DNA of 7,437 nucleotides, taken from contig DAONLM010000154.1 of the NCBI GenBank assembly GCA_035406685.1, positions 1 to 7,437 on the forward strand, read 5' to 3'. Positions 1-6,433 of this stretch are shown in pieces. The position numbers were made by a program, and so were the translations under genes. The notes below the pieces were generated by a model. The model did not search any database and had not been told where the DNA came from. It was given only the letters and a program-made list of their open reading frames with translations. This DNA comes from DAONLM01 sp035406685. GTDB lineage: Bacteria; Spirochaetota; GWE2-31-10; MWDO01. Positions within the stretch are counted from its first letter, which is position 1; each line of letters starts with the position of its first letter.

Positions 1-116
1 ATAAGGATAAGGATGAGAGGATTCATCCAGATATCCCCTTTTATATAGACCAGGAAGTATACTATTACCTTGTTTTTGGTACAGATTTTTGTCTAAAACA
101 AATTCAATTTCTATAA
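1..116 (+). CDS. 3' end of an unidentified protein (partial, enters from left edge)
   Basis: The frame starting at base 3 is open from the window edge to TAA at 114-116, giving 37 residues that include IHPDIPFYIDQEVYYY and end CLKQIQFL. The residue pattern (a Pro-Asp-Ile, some 17 residues later a Gly-x-Asp, then a Leu shortly before the stop) resembles the tail that follows the protease core in S41 (C-terminal processing type) peptidases. That likeness is a pattern memory, not an alignment, and the spacing is a few residues longer than usual. The opposite strand is also open here: an ATG at 126-124 reads left off the window for 42 codons (MPVFIEIEF...), but it has no clear Shine-Dalgarno site. 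I prefer the plus frame because it ends cleanly before a gene-free region and because its DIPFY segment recurs downstream in the same frame. Whether it is coding is likely but not certain; the family is a guess. Confidence 0.4.
   Translation, partial: KDKDERIHPDIPFYIDQEVYYYLVFGTDFCLKQIQFL
30..46 (+). repeat. 17-bp direct repeat, copy 1
   Basis: GATATCCCCTTTTATAT is identical to 557-573. In this copy it lies inside the putative gene tail and encodes DIPFY in the plus frame. No extension of the exact match exists on either side, although the sequence to the right remains loosely similar with gaps. Confidence 0.85.
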
Positions 117-216
117 AAACAGGCATTTTTTTAAACGCATTCTTTTTTTATTACTCTTCACTAAAACCACTCTTAGCATAACTATGCTTTTAACAAGCCA
201 CGATAGTTTAAATTTT

Positions 217-245
217 CTGACAAAATAAAATTCTTTTAATATAAA
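217..245 (+). promoter_or_regulatory. promoter-like sequence in the gene-poor stretch
   Basis: CTGACA (217-222) and TATAAA (240-245) are separated by 17 bases, which fits a housekeeping sigma-70 type promoter. A second -10-like TATAAT follows at 250-255. No gene lies downstream on this strand before the amylase terminator, so if active it would make a short non-coding RNA. In such AT-rich DNA this match could be chance. Confidence 0.22.
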
Positions 246-361
246 TGATTATAATATAGCATAAAAATTTATTTCTGCCAAGCAAAAACTTAATAATGGG
301 AGACTACATTCGATATCAACTAAATTAACTCACTAATTATATTTATAAATTATGATAAGAA

Positions 362-395
362 ATGATAATAATCTATTGATGATTAAAATTATCAT
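362..395. repeat. AT-rich inverted repeat (bulged hairpin)
   Basis: ATGATAAT (362-369) is the reverse complement of ATTATCAT (388-395). The pairing continues inward with AATC (370-373) against GATT (381-384), leaving a 3-base bulge (385-387) and a 7-base loop (374-380), so 12 base pairs in all. It contains only three G-C pairs and has no immediate T-run, so it is not a convincing terminator. Confidence 0.4.
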
Positions 396-535
396 ATTAT
401 TTAAATTTATTCAATCTTTTTTTAATTTTTAAATAATTATACACTTTTTTGAAATTTCATCCCATATAAAATTGGTAAGATCTCAAATTCCATGACAAAC
501 CTGGGGTAAACATCTATATAAAATAGTTATTTTAC

Positions 536-616
536 TAAGTTTTGTTATATTATGGGGATATCCCCTTTTATATGCTGGAATATTATCATACCATTGGTAT
601 AAATATATCATTATAA
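536..616 (+). pseudogene. second, tail-like reading frame sharing DIPFY with the left-edge gene
   Basis: Between TAA at 536-538 and TAA at 614-616 the plus frame reads VLLYYGDIPFYMLEYY then HTIGINISL. It has no useful start codon or ribosome binding site, so it cannot be a gene by itself. The exact 17-bp repeat is read in the same frame as in the left-edge gene. What follows resembles that gene's tail with gaps: a Glu and paired Tyr, then Gly, then Leu before the stop. It may be a decayed partial duplication of the gene's 3' end, or a silent alternative tail. The similarity after the 17-bp core is weak. Confidence 0.3.
557..573 (+). repeat. 17-bp direct repeat, copy 2
   Basis: Identical to 30-46, 527 bases away and in the same orientation. 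This copy also forms the right part of a perfect 12-bp palindrome, GGGGATATCCCC (554-565), which copy 1 lacks. Confidence 0.85.
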
Positions 617-634
617 TAATCTATGCTAACTATA

Positions 635-646
635 CGACAATTGTCG
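635..646. promoter_or_regulatory. perfect 12-bp palindrome, possible operator
   Basis: CGACAATTGTCG is a perfect palindrome lying just beyond the amylase terminator. It is relatively GC-containing in an AT-rich stretch. No promoter core clearly overlaps it, so a regulatory role is only suggested by symmetry. Confidence 0.25.
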
Positions 647-663
647 CATTTCAAATGGGAACC

Positions 664-699
664 AAAATAAAAAAGCCCCCTCATTAAATTAAGGGGGCT
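664..699 (-). terminator. intrinsic terminator of the amylase gene
   Basis: On the minus strand AGCCCCCT (699-692) pairs with AGGGGGCT (681-674) across a 10-base loop, and is followed by a U-tract (TTTTTTATTTT, continuing from the stem base to 664). The hairpin begins about 21 bases after the amylase stop codon. The G-C-rich 8-bp stem stands out sharply from the surrounding AT-rich sequence. On the plus strand the stem is preceded by A's rather than followed by T's, so it should act for the minus strand only. Confidence 0.93.
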
Positions 700-720
700 A
701 AATAAGAATAATATAATTTT

Positions 721-3700
721 TTATGGCTTTAAATAAGCTCCATCCTCTCCAATCTTACCAGGATCAGTCATACCAGTTGTACCGAGTAGAACATATATTC
801 TTGCATTGCCATTACCTGAACAACTTGCTGTTAATGTTCCACTACTAACAGTTACCTGAGCACCGGTAATAACTTCTCTATATGTTCCATTTGGGATACC
901 AGTAAAAGTGGCTCCTCCATTAATTGTAACCAATACAAAATTATCGACTGTTGCATCAGTATATCTTCTCTTGAATGCCAAATCGCCACTAACACCCTCT
1001 CTTGAGTATTGACCTTTTTGTAAAGCAGGTAACTTTCTTCTAATCTGATTCAATCTCTGAATATGTTTTGCTAAAGGATGATTCAATGTAGTAACAATAC
1101 TTCCTGAGCCACCAGACCAAACTCCAAAATCAGTTACAGTTGGATTTGTTCCAGTAATATTTGTTCCAAAATATGCTCTACCAGTCTGTTCTAATGGAGC
1201 ATTTGGCCCAACATCTATTGGCATACCTTTTTTAAATTCAATCTCACTACCATAGTATAGACAAGGTATCCCTCTAAATGTAAACATAAGTGTTAATTTT
1301 TCTTCCCAGCTACCACAATACCTTTTGTTTTCTGGTGCTCCATCTGGTGCATAGTCATGAGAATCAACATACACAACATTCCAGGTTGCATCACTATAAT
1401 ATTTATCACCACTTAGTGCTATATTAAAAGCATCATTTACATTATTGAAATTCCAATGCATTGGAAAATCTATTTGATCTAATCTATTTCTATAAGTGTA
1501 ATCAACCGGCCTATAATTATTGCCAGATAATAAATGATTTTGAGATTCTGGTTCGTTATTTACACTATAATTATTATTCCAGTGCAAAAGAGTTGAAGAT
1601 TCTCTTTCCAGTCTTGTTGACCAAGGATAATTTACCCCGCCATAATTAGGATGTTCTTCTTTCCATGTATAAAATGCTGGTGAAATACATGGTTTTTCAA
1701 AATTCCATACACTGGATCTCCATCTTGCACAGGTTTCACCAAATATATAGAAATAATTGCCTCCCGCTTGAGTAAATTGAGGTATAAATTCTCTATTGAA
1801 AGTAAGTCTTGATATATGTTTAACTGTATCGACTCTGAAAGCATCAACTCCCCAGGATATATACTGTAAATATGCTTCTCTTAAATATTGACTTACAGTT
1901 GGATTTTCAGTATTCAAATCAACACAATCCCCAGCAATCTGAGCAGTTTGAACTGTATAATCCTCCCATCCTAAGTTCTTTTCATGATGATAAATATGTT
2001 CTGTATCAATACTATCCTCTTTCATTGCATTAATTCTTGCACCATACTGTCGCGCTGGTGTTAGACTATCATAGTTATCCGGTAACTTACCAGTAGGAGC
2101 TATATTTGTTAAAGCAGTGTTAATACTTTCATTTACACTATTTAGAGCAGGGGCATTTCTTCTAAATAAAGGATATAAATTTTCTTCTCCAAAATTAGAA
2201 CTATGATTCAATACTATATCCTGAATAACTTTCATCCCTTTAGCATGAGCTGCATTTATAAAATCTCTATAAGATTGCTCTGCTGTTTTACTCGATGTTC
2301 TATATCTTGGATCGATCTCCTTAAAATTGATAGCATGATAGCCATGATAATCATATCCACTTGCATTCTTTACTGGTGGTGTAATCCATATTGCAGAAAA
2401 ACCTAATGCCTTTATATAATCAAGTTTCTGAGTTAAACCTTCAAAATCACCTCTCCATGCTGGATCTGAATCTGGATTACCTGCATATGTGTCATCCCAG
2501 CAGTGAACATTGTTTTCTGGTGCTCCATCATAGAATCTTGTTGTGATAACAAAGTATATTGTCTCTTCTCTAAAATCATTTCCCAGACCAATTATATAAG
2601 AAAAAGTCTTTCTTGTCTCATTGCCAGCTGCATCTTTCACTAAGAATTTTATTATCATTGCACCATTTACATTGATAGCAGAACCATCCAATCCATTTAA
2701 CGCATTCCCAGAAACATAAACACTGGATGATGTCGTAGGTTCTGTTCCATTTGTCGTATAGTATGCTGTAGTTGTTGCACTCTTATTATCAGTAATTCTA
2801 AATACTACATTACCAGGAGCACTTGCCCATCTTCCTGGTAAAGGATAGCCACTCTTAACATCAATATCTGGTGCAATAAGATCAGCGTTTGGATCTATTG
2901 TATATGCAAATGTATATGTATCACCCCACTGAGGATTTGCCCCAGCATTATAACCCTTTGCCTTAATCGTCATTGAACTTGATACATTTATAGGAGAAGA
3001 GTATTGTGAAGAAGAAGAATTTGGCTCTGTCCCATTTGTTGTATAGTATATAATATCGCCACTTGCATTATTTGATGATAGAGTAACTGTCTGGGCTGTT
3101 AGATATGTCCCTGGTTGTGGATTTGCAGTAACTACAACTTTTTGAGGTCCTTCTGGATTGCTATCTGTCCATACACCATTTTTATACCAGCCCTCTTTAT
3201 TTCTTGACAGATCACCGGTCTGAGGAGATGGATCATTATTAAAAACAATACTTGCACTCGTTGCCCCTGGTATTGTATAGACAAACCATCCATTACCTTC
3301 ATCTGTCATTGCAACCCCAGGCCATTGAGTCTGCGGCATTGTTGGCACAACATTCCAGTAATGAATTTTTGGGATATTATTCCAGCCTGCTGGTCTTTTA
3401 AAATGAACTGTTAAACCAGATGAAACATTTGCTTTTGTATAAGTATAACTCTTTGAATCTGACTGTGACCCATTTGTTGCATATAGTTTTAATGTCTTTG
3501 ATTGACCTACAGTCATGCCACTACCAATCTGAATAACCGTTCCATCAACAAAAGATATTGCAGTTGGACTTGTTGCTGGATCTGAACCATCCAATGTATA
3601 TTTGCTAACAGTAATTCCATCACCACTAAGGCTTAAAGTCACATTTATTGTCTCTGTTGTAAATGATGATGTTCCGGGTGTAGCAGAAACAGTTAGAGGA

Positions 3701-5334
3701 GTAGGACCATCCGGATTTTGATTGGTAGCACTACATGTAATCATACCTTGATCGCCAGTTCCATTTGGTACAAACCAAGTCTCCTGTGTAATATTCATTA
3801 TATCAACTGTCTGATTTGTGCCACCACTTGAGCCATTGTTAAATATAACATGAACTTTGCTTGTATTATTGAATGTATATATATACCAGCTTCCACTCTC
3901 AAGTTCCATATTAACCCCAGGCCATGTTGAAGATGATGGGGATGTATCAAGACCCCAATAATAAACCTTAACTTGAGTCCATCCAGATGCCTGATTTACC
4001 TTCTTAAAATGAACTCTTATCCCACTGGATACCCTTATTACTGTGATTGTATAAACTTTCTTTGTTATACCATCTTCTGCTGTAACTTCAATGGTTATTG
4101 TGTTAGATCCTTCTGAAAGTGCTATTGCTTGAGAAGGAGAGCCAGAAATAACACTCTGTCCATTTACTTTTATGGTTGCACCAGCGTGCTCTTTTGTTGC
4201 CGTAACTGTTGTTGAACTTACCGCATTTCCAACAGAAACAGAGTAAGATAAAACATTTGAATCAAAAGAAGGTAATATCACACCGCCAGAACAACTCAGA
4301 TTACTCAAATTTGCATTGTTGCTTTGAGATGGATTTGCTCTATTGATAACAATAGTATAATTTTTTTTGGCAATGCCATCCTCTGCTGTGACCTCTATTG
4401 TAATAGTATTATTTCCAACATCAAGAGAAATTGGATTATTAATAGTAACAGTTCCTTTTTTCATTACAAAAGTTGCATTACTATCTTCGGTTGTTGCATT
4501 AACATTAACAGAAGAGACACTATTATCCACAGAAACAAGATAATTAAGATTATCCTTATCAAAAACAGGGGAGAGACTGCCACTACTAACAGTAATATTA
4601 GACAAATTTGCATTATTGCTTTGAGTAGGATTTGCTCTATAAATTTCAATGGTATATAATCCAGTAGACCCATCCTGTGCTGTTACAAGTATATTAATTG
4701 TATTTTTACCAACAGTCAAAGATATTGTTTTAGGAGTACCAGAATCATAATTTAAACCATTAATCTTTAATGTCTGATTTTGGTCCCCTCTTATAACAAT
4801 TATATTACAATTATCGACTGTATTATCAACATATGCACTATATGAAGTAACTGAAGGATTAAACGATGGAGATAATGTAATCCCTGGAATACTAATACTA
4901 CTTAAATTCACATTTGAGGAAAAAGTCTTTAATCTCTTCAATTTGACAATATAATTCTTCTGGACTCTGTTATCTTCTGAAATTACTGTGATTGTAATAA
5001 TGTTTTCTTCGCCAGCATTTAGAAAAAAAGTTTCTGACTCTTTACCGGATTGCACAGATTTACCATTAACAAAAATTTTTGCCTTACTATTCTTTGTAAC
5101 TGGTATAATCTTAATTGATTCAACATCATTTGGAAGATTTGCCTTATAACTTAACTCACTCTCTTTTACTAAAGGAGCACCATTTGACAAAGAAATACTT
5201 GATAGATCCGCATTGCTACTAAAAGTAGTTGTAGTAGTCTCAATAACAACTGGATTACTACATCCTATTATTGCTAATAATGTAGTGAATATTAAAAAAA
5301 TTAAATTAAATAAATTAAATAAATTTTTTTTCAT
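721..5334 (-). CDS. multi-module lipoprotein alpha-amylase (GH13) with cadherin-like repeats and starch-binding modules
   Basis: A 1537-residue secreted enzyme that should hydrolyse alpha-1,4 bonds in starch or glycogen at the cell surface. Order of parts: hydrophobic signal 4-24 with lipobox IIGC (lipidated Cys25); Thr-rich linker; four cadherin-like beta-sandwich repeats (about 41-134, 141-233, 241-332, 340-434), each opening with an N-[AV]-[DN]-L-S motif; CBM26-type module 437-523 (YYW, WPGV, FNN); CHB_HEX_C-like module 546-634; second CBM26-type module 640-722; two more CHB_HEX_C-like modules 733-814 and 822-916 (each with YYTTNGTEP); GH13 barrel from about 921; beta C-domain about 1448-1517. 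Catalytic regions are intact: GFSAIWITP 978-986, DIVLNH 1039-1044, GVDAFRVDTVKH 1162-1173 with nucleophile D1169, FGE with acid/base E1200, and VDSHD with D1327. The family is often 450-700 residues; the extra length is the N-terminal module chain. The start is fixed by AAAAGGAG 8 bases upstream and by the signal peptide. Endo-amylase is most likely, but a neopullulanase-like or maltogenic specificity cannot be excluded. Confidence 0.95.
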   Translation of the reverse strand: MKKNLFNLFNLIFLIFTTLLAIIGCSNPVVIETTTTTFSSNADLSSISLSNGAPLVKESELSYKANLPNDVESIKIIPVTKNSKAKIFVNGKSVQSGKESETFFLNAGEENIITITVISEDNRVQKNYIVKLKRLKTFSSNVNLSSISIPGITLSPSFNPSVTSYSAYVDNTVDNCNIIVIRGDQNQTLKINGLNYDSGTPKTISLTVGKNTINILVTAQDGSTGLYTIEIYRANPTQSNNANLSNITVSSGSLSPVFDKDNLNYLVSVDNSVSSVNVNATTEDSNATFVMKKGTVTINNPISLDVGNNTITIEVTAEDGIAKKNYTIVINRANPSQSNNANLSNLSCSGGVILPSFDSNVLSYSVSVGNAVSSTTVTATKEHAGATIKVNGQSVISGSPSQAIALSEGSNTITIEVTAEDGITKKVYTITVIRVSSGIRVHFKKVNQASGWTQVKVYYWGLDTSPSSSTWPGVNMELESGSWYIYTFNNTSKVHVIFNNGSSGGTNQTVDIMNITQETWFVPNGTGDQGMITCSATNQNPDGPTPLTVSATPGTSSFTTETINVTLSLSGDGITVSKYTLDGSDPATSPTAISFVDGTVIQIGSGMTVGQSKTLKLYATNGSQSDSKSYTYTKANVSSGLTVHFKRPAGWNNIPKIHYWNVVPTMPQTQWPGVAMTDEGNGWFVYTIPGATSASIVFNNDPSPQTGDLSRNKEGWYKNGVWTDSNPEGPQKVVVTANPQPGTYLTAQTVTLSSNNASGDIIYYTTNGTEPNSSSSQYSSPINVSSSMTIKAKGYNAGANPQWGDTYTFAYTIDPNADLIAPDIDVKSGYPLPGRWASAPGNVVFRITDNKSATTTAYYTTNGTEPTTSSSVYVSGNALNGLDGSAINVNGAMIIKFLVKDAAGNETRKTFSYIIGLGNDFREETIYFVITTRFYDGAPENNVHCWDDTYAGNPDSDPAWRGDFEGLTQKLDYIKALGFSAIWITPPVKNASGYDYHGYHAINFKEIDPRYRTSSKTAEQSYRDFINAAHAKGMKVIQDIVLNHSSNFGEENLYPLFRRNAPALNSVNESINTALTNIAPTGKLPDNYDSLTPARQYGARINAMKEDSIDTEHIYHHEKNLGWEDYTVQTAQIAGDCVDLNTENPTVSQYLREAYLQYISWGVDAFRVDTVKHISRLTFNREFIPQFTQAGGNYFYIFGETCARWRSSVWNFEKPCISPAFYTWKEEHPNYGGVNYPWSTRLERESSTLLHWNNNYSVNNEPESQNHLLSGNNYRPVDYTYRNRLDQIDFPMHWNFNNVNDAFNIALSGDKYYSDATWNVVYVDSHDYAPDGAPENKRYCGSWEEKLTLMFTFRGIPCLYYGSEIEFKKGMPIDVGPNAPLEQTGRAYFGTNITGTNPTVTDFGVWSGGSGSIVTTLNHPLAKHIQRLNQIRRKLPALQKGQYSREGVSGDLAFKRRYTDATVDNFVLVTINGGATFTGIPNGTYREVITGAQVTVSSGTLTASCSGNGNARIYVLLGTTGMTDPGKIGEDGAYLKP
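2738..2764 (-). repeat. module repeat within amylase, copy B (YYTTNGTEP)
   Basis: These 27 bases match 3023-3049 at 24 of 27 positions and encode the same Y-Y-T-T-N-G-T-E-P strand and turn in two adjacent CHB_HEX_C-like modules. The two copies are 285 bases (95 codons) apart, so they are in frame. The near-identity at silent positions suggests fairly recent duplication or gene conversion. Confidence 0.7.
3023..3049 (-). repeat. module repeat within amylase, copy A (YYTTNGTEP)
   Basis: Partner of 2738-2764; it encodes residues about 763-771 of the amylase. The module-to-module likeness falls off outside this core. Confidence 0.7.
4306..4341 (-). repeat. cadherin-like repeat junction, copy before repeat 4
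   Basis: These 36 bases match 4603-4638 at 33 positions, 297 bases (99 codons) apart and in frame. They encode the linker and first strand RANP-[ST]-QSNNANLSN at the junction into the fourth cadherin-like repeat. Confidence 0.75.
4603..4638 (-). repeat. cadherin-like repeat junction, copy before repeat 3
   Basis: Partner of 4306-4341, at the junction into the third cadherin-like repeat. The EDGI segment at the end of repeats 3 and 4 is also similar at the DNA level (about 4070-4100 and 4368-4400). This suggests repeats 3 and 4 arose from one another more recently than repeats 1 and 2. Confidence 0.75.
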
Positions 5335-5342
5335 TTTTAAAT

Positions 5343-5350
5343 CTCCTTTT
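5343..5350 (-). promoter_or_regulatory. ribosome binding site of the amylase gene
   Basis: On the minus strand AAAAGGAG lies 8 bases before the ATG at 5334. It is a strong Shine-Dalgarno match and decides the start. Confidence 0.9.
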
Positions 5351-5429
5351 GTTTTTTTAATTTTTATTTTATTTGTAAATATTTTAGCAAATAAAATGCC
5401 ATAATATAATTCTTATTTATATATTACAT

Positions 5430-5459
5430 TGTATAAGGTTATTAGCCTAAATTTTACAA
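5430..5459 (-). promoter_or_regulatory. candidate promoter of the amylase gene
   Basis: Minus-strand TTGTAA (5459-5454) and TATACA (5435-5430) are 18 bases apart, which would give a leader of about 90 bases. Each hexamer has only four or five consensus bases, and other TATAAT-like sites are available in this AT-rich leader (for example minus-strand TATAAT at 5518-5513), so the choice is tentative. Confidence 0.3.
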
Positions 5460-5467
5460 TTAGGACA

Positions 5468-5484
5468 TTTCTAAATTTTAGAAA
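5468..5484. promoter_or_regulatory. 17-bp hyphenated palindrome, candidate operator between divergent genes
   Basis: TTTCTAAATTTTAGAAA has 8-bp arms around one central base and ends 7 bases before the proC -35 box. Its core CTAAATTTTA (5471-5480) recurs directly at 5447-5456 and inverted at 5503-5512, the latter within the proC promoter spacer. The arrangement is typical of a transcription-factor binding array, but no regulator gene is in view and the motif matches none I can name. Confidence 0.4.
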
Positions 5485-5491
5485 AATATTT

Positions 5492-5520
5492 TTGACATTA
5501 GTTAAAATTTAGATTATAAA
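5492..5520 (+). promoter_or_regulatory. promoter of proC
   Basis: A perfect -35 TTGACA (5492-5497) and a -10 TATAAA (5515-5520) are separated by the optimal 17 bases. Transcription would begin near 5527, leaving a leader of about 24 bases. This is the best promoter match in the window and suggests constitutive sigma-70 type expression unless the flanking palindrome binds a regulator. Confidence 0.75.
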
Positions 5521-5540
5521 GTCTAAAAAATTATTTTATC

Positions 5541-5547
5541 GGAGAAG
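5541..5547 (+). promoter_or_regulatory. ribosome binding site of proC
   Basis: GGAGAAG lies just upstream, with GGAG ending 6 bases before the ATG at 5551. It supports that start, which also places the first beta strand of the Rossmann fold at residue 4, as expected for the family. Confidence 0.8.
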
Positions 5548-5550
5548 AAT

Positions 5551-6384
5551 ATGTCAAAGATCTTATTCATTGGTGCTGGAAACATGGGAGAAGCCATTAT
5601 AAATGGTATTATAAAAAATAATTGTTATAAAAAAGAAGATATATATATTTATGAAATAAATGAAACTCGAAAACAAAAAGTAATGGAACAATATGGCGTC
5701 TCTCACTATAAAAAAATAGATAAAGATATTTCTCAATTTGATATTATTATTCTTGCTATAAAACCACAAACATTTCTCTTGTTAGAAGAGGATAAAGAGT
5801 TAATTAATTTAAAAAAATTTGTAACAGAAAGAGAGACAATTGTCTCAATAATGGCTGGAATTACTATTAATAAGATAAAAAAAATCCTTGGTGAAAATAC
5901 GACAATTGTTAGGGTTATGCCAAATACACCAGCCCTTATAGGTATGTCTATGAGTATAATAAGCCCGGAAAAAAATCTTTCTAACGAAAAGATAAAAGAG
6001 GTAAAAAAAATTTTTGATTCTATAGGACAAACAGAGATAATGGAAGAAAAATATATAAATGCAGTAACTGCATTAAGCGGTTCTGGACCTGCATACCTAT
6101 TTATGTTTATAGAGGCATTAACAGAAGCCGGGATTTTAATAGGTTTATCAAAAGATATTGCTGAAAAACTTGCTATTGAAACAATTTCTGGTTCAATAGC
6201 AATGGCAAAAAAAGAGAGGGAAAATAAAACAAAAACAATAGAAGATTTAAAATATATGGTGAGTTCTCCTGCAGGCACAACAATAAATGCAATAAAAGTA
6301 CTGGAAAAAAAAGGATTTAAAGGAATAATAATGGATGCTGTTTATAAGGCTTTTAAGAGAGCAAATGAATTAGGTAAAGATTGA
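5551..6384 (+). CDS. proC: pyrroline-5-carboxylate reductase
   Basis: Catalyses the last step of proline biosynthesis in the cytoplasm: NAD(P)H-dependent reduction of 1-pyrroline-5-carboxylate to L-proline. The protein has 277 residues, a normal length for the family. The N-terminal Rossmann domain has the dinucleotide loop IGAGNMGEA (7-15) and AIKPQ (69-73). MAG (101-103) and MPNTPA (123-128) follow. The C-terminal helical dimerisation domain has LSGSGPAY (175-182) and the P5CR signature around 236-251 (MVSSPAGTTINAIKVL), whose Ser/Thr-rich loop binds the substrate. No key motif is missing. It is transcribed divergently from the amylase and converges on the methyltransferase gene, so it is probably monocistronic; its own near-consensus promoter and ribosome binding site lie immediately upstream. 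No proA or proB is in view. No strong terminator follows, only a short T-run at 6392-6398. Confidence 0.96.
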   Translation: MSKILFIGAGNMGEAIINGIIKNNCYKKEDIYIYEINETRKQKVMEQYGVSHYKKIDKDISQFDIIILAIKPQTFLLLEEDKELINLKKFVTERETIVSIMAGITINKIKKILGENTTIVRVMPNTPALIGMSMSIISPEKNLSNEKIKEVKKIFDSIGQTEIMEEKYINAVTALSGSGPAYLFMFIEALTEAGILIGLSKDIAEKLAIETISGSIAMAKKERENKTKTIEDLKYMVSSPAGTTINAIKVLEKKGFKGIIMDAVYKAFKRANELGKD

Positions 6385-6433
6385 TTTTGTCTTTTTTTCA
6401 ATTTATAAAGATAAAATAACGTGAAATATAAAT

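Larger units (their letters stand above)
117..665. other. gene-poor intergenic stretch
   Basis: About 550 bases, strongly AT-rich, with no frame long enough or with a good enough ribosome binding site to call a gene. The longest reading is a 42-codon minus-strand frame (ATG at 611, TGA at 485-483), which has no Shine-Dalgarno site and looks accidental. What it does hold is listed separately: a promoter-like pair near 217-245, a bulged hairpin at 362-395, the second copy of the 17-bp repeat and its tail-like frame at 536-616, and a 12-bp palindrome at 635-646. I see no tRNA, no known riboswitch and no insertion-sequence ends. Confidence 0.6.

Noticed and set aside
554..565. Palindrome GGGGATATCCCC as an operator
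   Set aside because: Most of it is the 17-bp repeat; copy 1 lacks the left half, so the symmetry seems incidental to the repeat.
483..611. 42-codon minus-strand frame starting MIYLYQWYDN
   Set aside because: No Shine-Dalgarno site, and it overlaps the repeat whose plus frame makes better sense; no known family.
4324..4659. 111-codon plus-strand frame opposite the amylase repeats
   Set aside because: Translation is Ile, Asn and Ser rich with no domain, it sits antisense to intact beta-sandwich repeats and lacks a Shine-Dalgarno site.
5302..5331. Run of eight A's after the amylase ATG followed by the 9-bp tandem unit AATTTATTT, as a phase-variation tract
   Set aside because: A8 runs occur elsewhere in the window (for example in proC near 6003-6010), and the 9-bp unit changes only signal-peptide length; nothing sets it apart from background.
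5833..5909. Two ACAATTGT palindromes in proC (GAGACAATTGTCTC at 5833-5846; another at 5897-5909 sharing 13 bases with 632-644)
   Set aside because: Both encode Thr-Ile-Val in conserved proC strands, so the likeness to the palindrome at 635-646 is most simply codon coincidence.
5733..6278. 181-codon minus-strand open frame inside proC
   Set aside because: It lies wholly antisense to a clearly real proC, has a hydrophobic low-complexity translation and no ribosome binding site; it is a by-product of AT-rich codon use.
6376..6398. Possible terminator after proC (AAAGA/TCTTT hairpin plus T-run)
   Set aside because: Only a 5-bp, nearly all A-T stem, with competing pairings nearby; too weak to call.
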